Assembly: GCA_902762305.1 (NCBI GenBank)
Contig: CACWNW010000009.1
Span: 21,838 to 85,837 of the forward strand
DNA length: 64,000 nucleotides
From: Fibrobacter succinogenes
GTDB taxonomy: Bacteria; Fibrobacterota; Fibrobacteria; Fibrobacterales; Fibrobacteraceae
Direction of reading: 5' to 3'
This document shows positions 17,584 to 24,315 of this stretch, piece by piece. Made by a program: the position numbers and the translations under genes. Every line of letters starts with the position of its first letter. Position 1 is the stretch's first letter. The notes beneath the pieces were generated by a model. The model saw nothing but the letters and a program-made list of their open reading frames with translations, was not told the DNA's origin and made no database searches.

Positions 17584-18318
17584 ATGCCCGAAACCATCCA
17601 AGAAACCTACGCCGACTTCTGCAGGCGCCAAAAGGCCGGCCTGCTCATCGTCGGCGAACAGCAGCAAAAAGAAGAGGAAGACCAGGAGGCGCTCCGCGAC
17701 ATCCACGAAAAACGCTACGAGCGCAAGTACGACCTGTTCTTCGACAACCTCGACCTGATTCTCCGACACAGGGAAGAGATTCTCGCGACGCCCCGTTACG
17801 CGAACATCGACGCGCACTACGCGCTGGGAGGTGGCGGGCTGTATGTCGGCGAGCTCCGCACGGCAAGGCAGTTCAATATCGCCGGGACGCTCGTCACGTT
17901 CAACCTCAAGCTCGGAACCGTACTCAAGATCTGGGATACCGACCAGTTCCGCGCCCGGTGCGAATGCGGGGAGACGGCCGTCATCAGGCATTTTGTCGGG
18001 TCGCCGCTCTCGGGCGGGTCCAACGCGACCGCGGTATGCCCCAAGTGCAAGAAGAAGACCCATGTCGCGAACAGGAGCTTCGGCATGTACTACTTCTACG
18101 TGAAGGGGATGCTCGACGACGATATCGAAATGGTCGTGAAGAACCTTATCGTCAAGTGGACCGTCGCCGAGGTGGAGCACCAGAAGAAGGTCGCCGAAGG
18201 CAAATGCCGCGACCCCAAAATCGCGCAGGACTTCAAAGGCGACAAGGAAACCTGCAGCCTCGAAACCATGCTGCAGGAACTACGCCTGAAGGAGTTCAAG
18301 GAATCGGGAAACTTTTGA
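17584..18318 (+). CDS. Hypothetical zinc-ribbon protein, probably ended early
   Basis: A 244-residue protein with an AAAGGAG ribosome-binding site. The N-terminal 75 residues are a charged helical or coiled-coil stretch (QQQKEEEDQEALRDIHEKRYERKYD). The centre holds a zinc-ribbon-like pair of CxC/CxxC motifs (RCECGETAVIRHF...CPKCKKKTHV). No family is recognised. The frame ends at TGA 18316-18318, but the same frame continues for 23 sensible, hydrophilic codons (EKEHPDLDEQWSKEAEGIG) to a TAG at 18388-18390. The native protein may therefore have been about 268 residues, with the TGA a recent nonsense change. Confidence 0.6.
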   Translation: MPETIQETYADFCRRQKAGLLIVGEQQQKEEEDQEALRDIHEKRYERKYDLFFDNLDLILRHREEILATPRYANIDAHYALGGGGLYVGELRTARQFNIAGTLVTFNLKLGTVLKIWDTDQFRARCECGETAVIRHFVGSPLSGGSNATAVCPKCKKKTHVANRSFGMYYFYVKGMLDDDIEMVVKNLIVKWTVAEVEHQKKVAEGKCRDPKIAQDFKGDKETCSLETMLQELRLKEFKESGNF

Positions 18319-18482
18319 GAAAAGGAACACCCCGACCTGGACGAGCAATGGTCCAAAGAGGCCGAAGGCATAGGCCCGAGAGACGAGTAGCACCGCATTT
18401 CAGTCGCATAAACGCCTATTTATGGCCGCGGGAAAGTCGCCAAATTTAACTTAATAAGTTAAATTAAGTTAGAGAGGTGGAT

Positions 18483-20213
18483 ATGAGCATCGGCGGCATT
18501 ACATACAAGAAGATTAACGGCAAGCGGTACGCCTATTACCAGTGGTGCGAAAATGGCAAGCAGCGGAGCCGTCGCGTCAAGGACGACGAGTTGGAATCGC
18601 TCGTAGCGCAAATCGAGTTGGCCAAGAGCCAGGCAGCACTCGGGCGCTCCATGGAATTGTCCGATGTCCGGGCGGTTTATCCGGCGCAATCGGCGTTCAA
18701 GACCGATGTAAAGACCGGTGTGCTGCTCGAAAATTTTGCCGCCCCCGTGAAGGGGTTCAAGAAGCGAGAGTGTTTCGCGGCTTTGCACGAATATGTTTAT
18801 GGAGCGAATAACGACCGAGTTCTGGTGCTGTATGGGTTGCGTCGTACCGGCAAAACGACGCTCGTGCGTCAGCTGATTGGAGAAATGGATGCGGCGCACC
18901 GCGCTAAGACTGCCTTTGTCCAGGTGAATGCGCGACATACCCTTGCCGATGTCAATCACGATTTGAAATTGTTGGAATCGCAGGGCTTCAAGTACGTGTT
19001 TGTCGATGAAGTGACTCAGCTCGGTGATTTTATCGAGGGAGCGGCGCTCTTTTCGGATGTATTTGCCGTGGGCGGCATGAAGGTCATCCTTTCGGGAACA
19101 GATTCGCTCGGGTTCGTATTTTCTGAAGACGAGCAACTTTATGACCGCTGCATTCTACTGCATACTACATTTATTCCGTACCGTGAATTTGAGCGCGTGC
19201 TGGGCGTCGCGGGTATAGACGAGTTCATTCGTTACGGCGGCACCATGAGCATGGGCGGCACCAATTACAACAAGGATGCGTTTACCTTTGCGACCAAGAA
19301 GGGCGCCGACGATTATGTGGATTCCGCCATTGCAAGGAACATTCAGCATTCTCTTAAGTGCTACCAGTATGGCGGCCATTTCCGCTCGCTCCATCAGCTG
19401 TATGAACGCGGTGAGTTGACGAATGCCATTAACCGCATTGTAGAAGATATAAACAATCGTTTTACGCTCGATGTATTGACTCGCGACTTCGCATCGAATA
19501 ACTTGAAAATTTCGGCATCGAATTTGCGCCGCGACAGGATGCACCCGACAGATGTTCTGGATAAAGTCGATGCGGCGGCAGTCGCACAAAAAATGAAACG
19601 CCTGCTCGAAATCAGGAACCGCAACGAATGTTCGGTGAATATTGAAGACGCCCATCGGGTAGAAATCCGCGAATACCTGCAGATGCTCGATATGATTTGC
19701 CCGATTGACGTGGTGAACATGGCGTCGCTCAACCAGACTGCTTTCAGAACGGTTTTGGCGCAGCCAGGCTTGCGTTATGCGCAATCCGAGGCGCTTGTCC
19801 GTAGCCTTATGATGGACGAGGCGTTCAAGAAAATTTCGATTGAAGAGCGCAACCGCATTATCGCGAGAATCCTGGATGAAATCAGGGGCCGCATGATGGA
19901 AGAAATTGTGCTGCTCGAAACCAAGATGGCACGGCCGGACAGGCAGATTTTTACGCTGCAGTTCCCTGTGGGCGAATTCGACATGGTCGTGTTTGATTCT
20001 GAAAATGCCTGCTGCGAAGTTTACGAAATCAAGCATAGCGACAAGGCCGTGCCTGCGCAGTGCCGCCACCTGCTCGACAAAAAGAAATGCCACGAGACGG
20101 AATTCCGCTATGGCAAAATCAAGGGCCAATACGTAATTTACCGTGGCAGGTCTTGCCGCTTGGGCGATATCGAGTACATGAATGTAGAAGAGTATTTGAA
20201 AGGCCTTGGCTAA
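18483..20213 (+). CDS. AAA-14/DUF4143-type P-loop ATPase
   Basis: About 576 residues. It opens with a short domain (SIGGITYKKINGKRYAYYQWCENGKQRSRRV) often fused to bacterial ATPases, then an AAA domain: Walker A LYGLRRTGKTTLVRQL (near residue 120), Walker B-like YVFVDEVTQL, and the sensor-like VILSGTDSLGF. The C-terminal part ends in a restriction-fold-like segment (GEFDMVVFDSENACCEVYEIKHSD), as in DUF4143 ATPases. The ATG at 18483 follows AGAGAGGTGG; the GTG at 18477 is less likely. These abundant proteins are of unknown function; a link to mobile elements is often suspected. Confidence 0.75.
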   Translation: MSIGGITYKKINGKRYAYYQWCENGKQRSRRVKDDELESLVAQIELAKSQAALGRSMELSDVRAVYPAQSAFKTDVKTGVLLENFAAPVKGFKKRECFAALHEYVYGANNDRVLVLYGLRRTGKTTLVRQLIGEMDAAHRAKTAFVQVNARHTLADVNHDLKLLESQGFKYVFVDEVTQLGDFIEGAALFSDVFAVGGMKVILSGTDSLGFVFSEDEQLYDRCILLHTTFIPYREFERVLGVAGIDEFIRYGGTMSMGGTNYNKDAFTFATKKGADDYVDSAIARNIQHSLKCYQYGGHFRSLHQLYERGELTNAINRIVEDINNRFTLDVLTRDFASNNLKISASNLRRDRMHPTDVLDKVDAAAVAQKMKRLLEIRNRNECSVNIEDAHRVEIREYLQMLDMICPIDVVNMASLNQTAFRTVLAQPGLRYAQSEALVRSLMMDEAFKKISIEERNRIIARILDEIRGRMMEEIVLLETKMARPDRQIFTLQFPVGEFDMVVFDSENACCEVYEIKHSDKAVPAQCRHLLDKKKCHETEFRYGKIKGQYVIYRGRSCRLGDIEYMNVEEYLKGLG

Positions 20214-20261
20214 AATGCGTAAATGGGAAGAGTGGTAAATTGTTATCTATGGCGATAGAAA

Positions 20262-20897
20262 ATGAGCGAGATTTCGTACAGCAAAAAGAACGACCATATT
20301 GAATGCGTGCGTTACAAGGATTGGCGCAAGTCGTACCCGCCGCACACGCATACCGGGCACATGACCGTGGGCTATATCGAAGAAGGCCGCGTTTGCATTG
20401 TGCTGAACGGCGATGCAAAAATTTATGGCGCCGGGGAACAGTTCCAGATTCCGCCGAATACGTTGCACGAAATCAAGACCGTAGATGATGAATGCTATTC
20501 AATGGTGGTGCTGTGTATCGCCTTGGAGTCCGACGAGATTGTTGCCGAGGGCTGCGCGCGAGATTATGAAAGCACCGTCGCGCGGTTAGATGAACTGCAA
20601 AAAAGCATTCTCGAAAATCCCGAGAACATTTATTTGATAGAGCAGATGGCGCATGACGCGTGCATCAGCCCGTTCCACATGATACGCGAATTCAAGAAGG
20701 CCTTCGGACTCACGCCGCATCAGTTCCAGATGCAGTGCAAAGTCCGCAAGGCGCAAAAGCTGCTCGAAGAAAGGCCCGCGGCCGAGGTGACGTATGACGC
20801 CGGTTTTTACGACCAAAGTCACATGGACCGCTGCTTTAAAAAAGTTGTCGGCCTTTCTCCGAAGGAATATAAACGCGCCGTGAAGACGGATGACTAA
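20262..20897 (+). CDS. AraC-family transcriptional regulator
   Basis: A 211-residue regulator with an N-terminal cupin sensor (YPPHTHTGHMTVGYIEEGRVCIVLNGD, residues ~25-55) and a C-terminal pair of helix-turn-helix units (ISPFHMIREFKKAFGLTPHQFQMQCKVRKAQKLL; YDAGFYDQSHMDRCFKKVVGLSPKEYKR). The last motif is the AraC signature. It is 48 bp downstream of the ATPase gene and convergent with a cupin gene whose stop is 37 bp away. The pair may form a small metabolite-response unit, but no effector can be named. Confidence 0.9.
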   Translation: MSEISYSKKNDHIECVRYKDWRKSYPPHTHTGHMTVGYIEEGRVCIVLNGDAKIYGAGEQFQIPPNTLHEIKTVDDECYSMVVLCIALESDEIVAEGCARDYESTVARLDELQKSILENPENIYLIEQMAHDACISPFHMIREFKKAFGLTPHQFQMQCKVRKAQKLLEERPAAEVTYDAGFYDQSHMDRCFKKVVGLSPKEYKRAVKTDD

Positions 20898-20902
20898 TAC
20901 GT

Positions 20903-20934
20903 CATTGCGAGACCGTAAGGGCGACGCAATCTCC
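20903..20934. repeat. Short intergenic repeat between convergent genes
   Basis: The motif GTCATTGCGAGACCGTAAGG followed by GCGACGCAATCTCC has an inverted core (TTGCG...CGCAA) and resembles dispersed intergenic palindromes common in many bacterial genomes. It is a single copy in this window. Confidence 0.35.
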
Positions 20935-21338
20935 TAGCACAGGGCCGGCATGAACTTCGCGAACAGATAAAGCCCTTGATTGCCCGCATCAACCTGGTGC
21001 GGGACCTTCGCCGGCATAATCGAGATGACTCCCGGAGTGTATTCGAGCTTGGCGCCGTCATTGATGCAAACCCCGCTCCCCGCGATGACTTCGTGCGTTT
21101 CGAGCTGGGTTTCGTGAATGTGCGTTTTGATGCTCTTGTTCGGCGCGATTCTCACCAAATGATAGCTGAACGTGCCGCCGGTTTCTTTCGAGGTGATGAT
21201 ATGCTTGAGTTCTACGCCCTCGAAAGTCGGGTGCTTGGACCAGGCGATGTCCTTAAAAGCGATTGTTTTGCCCGGGAGCCTGAGCTCGCCCTCGTTGAAT
21301 TTTTCGAAAATATCGTTGCCGAGAATTGCCTTTTCCAT
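20934..21338 (-). CDS. Cupin-domain protein
   Basis: A 134-residue single-domain cupin. The metal-binding first motif is partly visible in HLVRIAPNKSIKTHIHETQLETHEVIAGSGV (several His and Glu), and the second is degenerate (IMPAKVPHQVDAGNQGLYLFAKF). Small cupins of this type bind metals or small ligands; no substrate can be inferred. A good ribosome-binding site (AAGGAG) lies before the ATG on the minus strand. It is convergent with the AraC regulator, and a short GTCATTGCGAGA...GCGACGCAATCT repeat fills the space between them. Confidence 0.75.
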   Translation of the reverse strand: MEKAILGNDIFEKFNEGELRLPGKTIAFKDIAWSKHPTFEGVELKHIITSKETGGTFSYHLVRIAPNKSIKTHIHETQLETHEVIAGSGVCINDGAKLEYTPGVISIMPAKVPHQVDAGNQGLYLFAKFMPALC

Positions 21339-21394
21339 GATTTTACTCCTTTGTTTGAGATTCCTTCGCGACGTTGGCTAAGTGCGTCGCAGTG

Positions 21395-21999
21395 ATGCCC
21401 GAAATCTATACGAAGGGGTATGTGGAAAAATTGGACAAAATTGCGGAAAAGTATTTATATTTATCCTGTACTACCGAGCATTACGTGCTGCACCGCTACA
21501 GGAGCGAGCCGGACTTTGTGCCGGAACTCTCGCTCGTGCTGGAAGTGGACGGCGAAATCATCGGGCACGTGATGTACGCGTGGTCGCACATCGACGCCGA
21601 GATGGGCGCAAAATCCGCATGATGACCTTCGGGCCCATCAGCATCCGCCCCGACTACAAACGCAAGGGATACGGGAAAACATTGCTCGACCATTCCATGC
21701 GAATTGCCGCCGAGATGGGCGCGGGCTGCCTCCTGATTTGCGGGAACATCGCGTTCTACGGCAAGAGCGGCTTTGTGGTCGCGAGCACCAGGGGAATTCG
21801 CTATGCCGACGACCCCGAAAGCGACGCGCCCTACTTCCTCTGCAAAGAACTGCAGGAAGGGTTCCTCGACGGAATCACCGGCAGTTACCGCGACCCCGAA
21901 CCGTACTTTGTTGCCATGCGCAATCCCGAAGCGTTCGAGAAGTACGACGCGGAATTCCCGCCGAAGGAAAAGCTCGTGCTGCCCGGGCAACTAGGCTAA
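21395..21999 (+). pseudogene. GNAT-family N-acetyltransferase, frameshifted
   Basis: Two adjacent frames together spell one GNAT acetyltransferase. The first (from ATG 21395; MPEIYTKGYVEKLDKIAEKY... to VDGEIIGHVMYAWSHIDAEMG) stops at a TGA at 21620. The second, in the neighbouring frame, continues RMMTFGPISIRPDYKRKGYGKTLLDHSM (the acetyl-CoA-binding loop) to KEKLVLPGQLG at 21999. Adding one A to the A4 run near 21611-21614 restores a continuous ~202-residue protein. This may be a real one-base deletion, a phase-variable run or a sequencing error. Substrate unknown. Confidence 0.75.
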
Positions 22000-22012
22000 A
22001 ACGAACCTGCGT

Positions 22013-22175
22013 AGGGGAGGGCCCTCCCCTCGCTCCTGCCACATGTCATCCCCGCTATACGATACTTGGCAACTTGTTGCCATAGTAGAGTTATCCTCTT
22101 TGGGGAGAAGGCGGGAATCTCCATGCGTCATCCGCTACCCCTCCTCCTAGGGGCGTGGCCCCTAAAACCCCTGAA
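22013..22175. repeat. Dispersed intergenic repeat, copy A
   Basis: Contains CCCCTCGCTCCTGCCACATG followed by TCATCCCCGC, and later ATCTCCATGCGTCATCCGCT then ACCCCT. Both blocks recur in copy B (about 24098-24170). Here they are separated by ~65 bp that include a small perfect hairpin (TGGCAAC-TT-GTTGCCA). No gene is visible in it. Confidence 0.65.
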
Positions 22176-22230
22176 GGCGAGTGTTACAGGGTTTCTGCAA
22201 TGCCCTCGTCTGAAAAACTGCATAGTATAG

Positions 22231-22261
22231 AGTAGTTGTCAAGGAATACTTGACAACTACT
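22231..22261. other. Perfect 13-bp inverted repeat
   Basis: AGTAGTTGTCAAG and CTTGACAACTACT flank the 5-base centre GAATA. It lies just downstream of the ORF6N gene (stop at 22289), has no T run on either strand, and could be an mRNA-stabilising hairpin or a binding site. Confidence 0.6.
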
Positions 22262-22288
22262 TTAGTGGTTGGTTCCTTGAAAAATCCC

Positions 22289-23377
22289 CTATTCCCCCTC
22301 TTCCTGTAGCCTCTCAAACAGTGTGTGATACCCCGCGATATCTTCCAGCTGCATGATGGTCGTAATCTTGTTCCCCGCGTCCTTACTTGACGCCCCGCAG
22401 TGGAAAAGTTTCTCGCTGTCGGTCCCGAAATCCAGATAGATGTACCTGTCGTGGAACATGTTCCCCGTGGTGCGAACATCGTCAAGTTCAACGTCCGGGC
22501 GGGCAGCCCTGAAATCCGCCAGCATGCTCTCGGTCAGGCGGGTACGCCCGTGCTGCTCGCTGAAAATCTTGACAGAAACGTTCTTCTCCACGCACCGCAA
22601 CAAATCGAGCGTCTTTGCATCCAGGTAATCGTCAACAATCAGCACCGACTTTTTCGCCATGCCGTAGATTTGCGTGTAGGCGACGTCGGCCTCCAGGCGT
22701 TGCCCGTTCAGAATCAAGAAGTGCTTGAAGGTGCTCGGGTCAATGAAATTTGCCATGACTTTCTGGAGGAAATTCTCGTTTCGCTCCACTTTGTTCGAAA
22801 GCGCGCGGACATCCGTGGCAATCTCGGCGATATCCCGCGTGTTCTGGCTCGTCTGCGTCGCCAAGGCGACCATCCCCGCAGAAATATCCGGCGCATTCTC
22901 CGCCGCAATGTAGTCCTTCATCTGCTTGAAAAGACGGATAAGGGCTTTGCTCTGTGCAGTCGCCTGTTCGCCCTTAAGAACCGTCATGAGCATGTAGATG
23001 CCCTGCTCCGTGAAGGCATAAGGAGCGTACCTAACACCGCCCCAACTTGAGGCCGATTTTTTCGACCTCAAGTTATCATTTTGGCTAAATTCATCTGTTT
23101 TCGAAGTTTTTTCTGTGGTCAAGGACGAAAATTTCGACCTCGATAATAACGATATCTCGGCTTCATTCAATTGAAACCGAAAATCCTCATCAAATTTGGC
23201 GATATTATTCTTGACCTGTTCATTAAATCTCTTCGTACTATACCCGTAAATCTCCGCCAAATCGGCATCGAGCATGACCTTTACCCCGCGGATAGTGTAT
23301 ATCCGCGACTTGAGCAAATCCTCGTCTATCAGGCTAAATTCGGGCTTTTTCGGCGAGAGGGTCACGTTTTTCTTCAT
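22289..23377 (-). CDS. ORF6N-domain protein with PLD-like C-terminal motif
   Basis: A 362-residue protein. The N-terminal ORF6N domain (IYTIRGVKVMLDADLAEIYGYSTKRFNEQVKNNI, ~residues 24-57) is a DNA-binding module common in phage and mobile-element genes, continuing to YAPYAFTEQGIYMLMTVLKG. A helical linker follows (~residues 150-210). The C-terminal ~140 residues contain KKSVLIVDDYLDAKTLDLL and an HDRYIYLDFGTDSEKLFHCGASSKDAGNK segment resembling the H-x-K/D region of PLD-like proteins. The ATG at 23377 is chosen because AAAGGAG lies 8 bases upstream. Role unknown; likely accessory. Confidence 0.8.
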   Translation of the reverse strand: MKKNVTLSPKKPEFSLIDEDLLKSRIYTIRGVKVMLDADLAEIYGYSTKRFNEQVKNNIAKFDEDFRFQLNEAEISLLSRSKFSSLTTEKTSKTDEFSQNDNLRSKKSASSWGGVRYAPYAFTEQGIYMLMTVLKGEQATAQSKALIRLFKQMKDYIAAENAPDISAGMVALATQTSQNTRDIAEIATDVRALSNKVERNENFLQKVMANFIDPSTFKHFLILNGQRLEADVAYTQIYGMAKKSVLIVDDYLDAKTLDLLRCVEKNVSVKIFSEQHGRTRLTESMLADFRAARPDVELDDVRTTGNMFHDRYIYLDFGTDSEKLFHCGASSKDAGNKITTIMQLEDIAGYHTLFERLQEEGE

Positions 23378-23402
23378 TTTTGGCTCCTTTTGCATAAAAA
23401 AA

Positions 23403-23490
23403 GGACCGTCCCGCCTTTACGCGGAAAACGATCCATAATACCACCTTTTCTGGTGCAGGGAGTAATATACAAAAATTACACGAACTCGAC
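23403..23490 (-). terminator. Terminator-bearing dispersed cassette, copy 2
   Basis: The minus-strand 3' region of the hicB-like gene has the same arrangement as at 4555-4640: a CACC/GGTG hairpin, then GGATCG...CGGTCC enclosing CCGC/GCGG, then TTTTTTT. The long stem differs in sequence between copies but keeps pairing, and the flanking 70 bp are almost identical. Confidence 0.7.
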
Positions 23491-23895
23491 TATGAGTTGT
23501 TTGCCGAGGGCGTGTGCCAGCTTGTAGAGCGTTTCGACGGAAGGCGAGCCCTTCGGAGTCTCGAAACGCTGGTACGCTTGCGGGGTGATGTTTGCGCGAC
23601 GCGCCACCTCGCTCTTCTTTTGTCCCCTGCGCGCTTCGAATAGTTTGTACGCAATCTCGATTCGCGGGGAAAGCTCGACCGGGTAGAGCCCCTTGTCGGA
23701 ATCGGGCTCCGTCTTGGGGAGGATCATCGTATTGCCGAGATCCAGGTCGCATTCCATCGCACCGTCGAGCGCATCCTTCGCCTGCCTGAGGGCCTCTTCC
23801 TGCGTGTCGCCGAACGCGTTCACGTTGGGTAGGTCAGGGAACGAAACCACGAAGCCCATGTCCTTGTCTTTCTCAATTTTTGCTGCGTAATTCAT
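23476..23895 (-). CDS. hicB: HicB-like antitoxin with C-terminal XRE domain, no HicA partner
   Basis: A 139-residue protein. Residues 1-65 are a HicB fold (MNYAAKIEKDKDMGFVVSFPDLP; FGDTQEEALRQAKDALDGAM), and residues ~85-135 are a Cro/C1-type helix-turn-helix (KSEVARRANITPQAYQRFETPKGSPSVETLYKLAHALGK). Such antitoxins normally repress a hicAB operon and neutralise the HicA mRNA nuclease. No HicA-sized gene (~60-80 residues) is visible on either side, so this is an orphan or regulates something else. The start is the ATG at 23895; the upstream extension lacks homology. Confidence 0.82.
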   Translation of the reverse strand: MNYAAKIEKDKDMGFVVSFPDLPNVNAFGDTQEEALRQAKDALDGAMECDLDLGNTMILPKTEPDSDKGLYPVELSPRIEIAYKLFEARRGQKKSEVARRANITPQAYQRFETPKGSPSVETLYKLAHALGKQLIVEFV

Positions 23896-24097
23896 GGTTG
23901 ATGCCCTTGGTTGAGTTATAGGGGAAAAATACAATATATTTGTTTATTTATCAATAGATTGATTTATAAAATAGACCATTTTCGATGGTTTTATGCCTGA
24001 AACGGCTTGATTGGCAGAAAAAGCTGCGACCAAATGCAAAATCGATATAAAAAATACCGAAAAAAGATTTGGTGGGGCGAAAATTGGAGGGGAACGC

Positions 24098-24200
24098 CTT
24101 CCCCTCGCTCCTGCCACATGTCATCCCCGCCTCCGAGCGGGGATCTCCATGCGTCATCCGCTACCCCTTCTAGCGGGGACACCCCGCAACGCCCCGAAGC
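24098..24200. repeat. Dispersed intergenic repeat, copy B
   Basis: Carries the same two blocks as copy A (CCCCTCGCTCCTGCCACATG / TCATCCCCGC and ATCTCCATGCGTCATCCGCT / ACCCCT) separated by only ~13 bp. Part of a ~390-bp gene-free stretch (23896-24286) in which nothing else was recognised. Confidence 0.65.
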
Positions 24201-24286
24201 ATTTGAAAAATACAATGCGAATTTTCCCACTCTTTTCGTAAATTCAAATTAGCACATATCCCCATAATAGTTTATATTCCTTTATG

Positions 24287-24315
24287 CACCGCACAATGCG
24301 GTGTTTGATTTTTAT
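24287..24315 (+). terminator. Hairpin with T-rich tail at the start of the defence island
   Basis: CACCGCA-CAA-TGCGGTG is a perfect 7-bp stem directly followed by TTTGATTTTTATATG, whose ATG is the probable helicase start. It may insulate the island or act as an attenuator for it. Confidence 0.6.

Noticed and set aside
18316..18318. TGA as a selenocysteine codon in the zinc-ribbon gene
   Set aside because: No selenocysteine insertion hairpin is evident directly after the TGA, and the protein is not a redox family.
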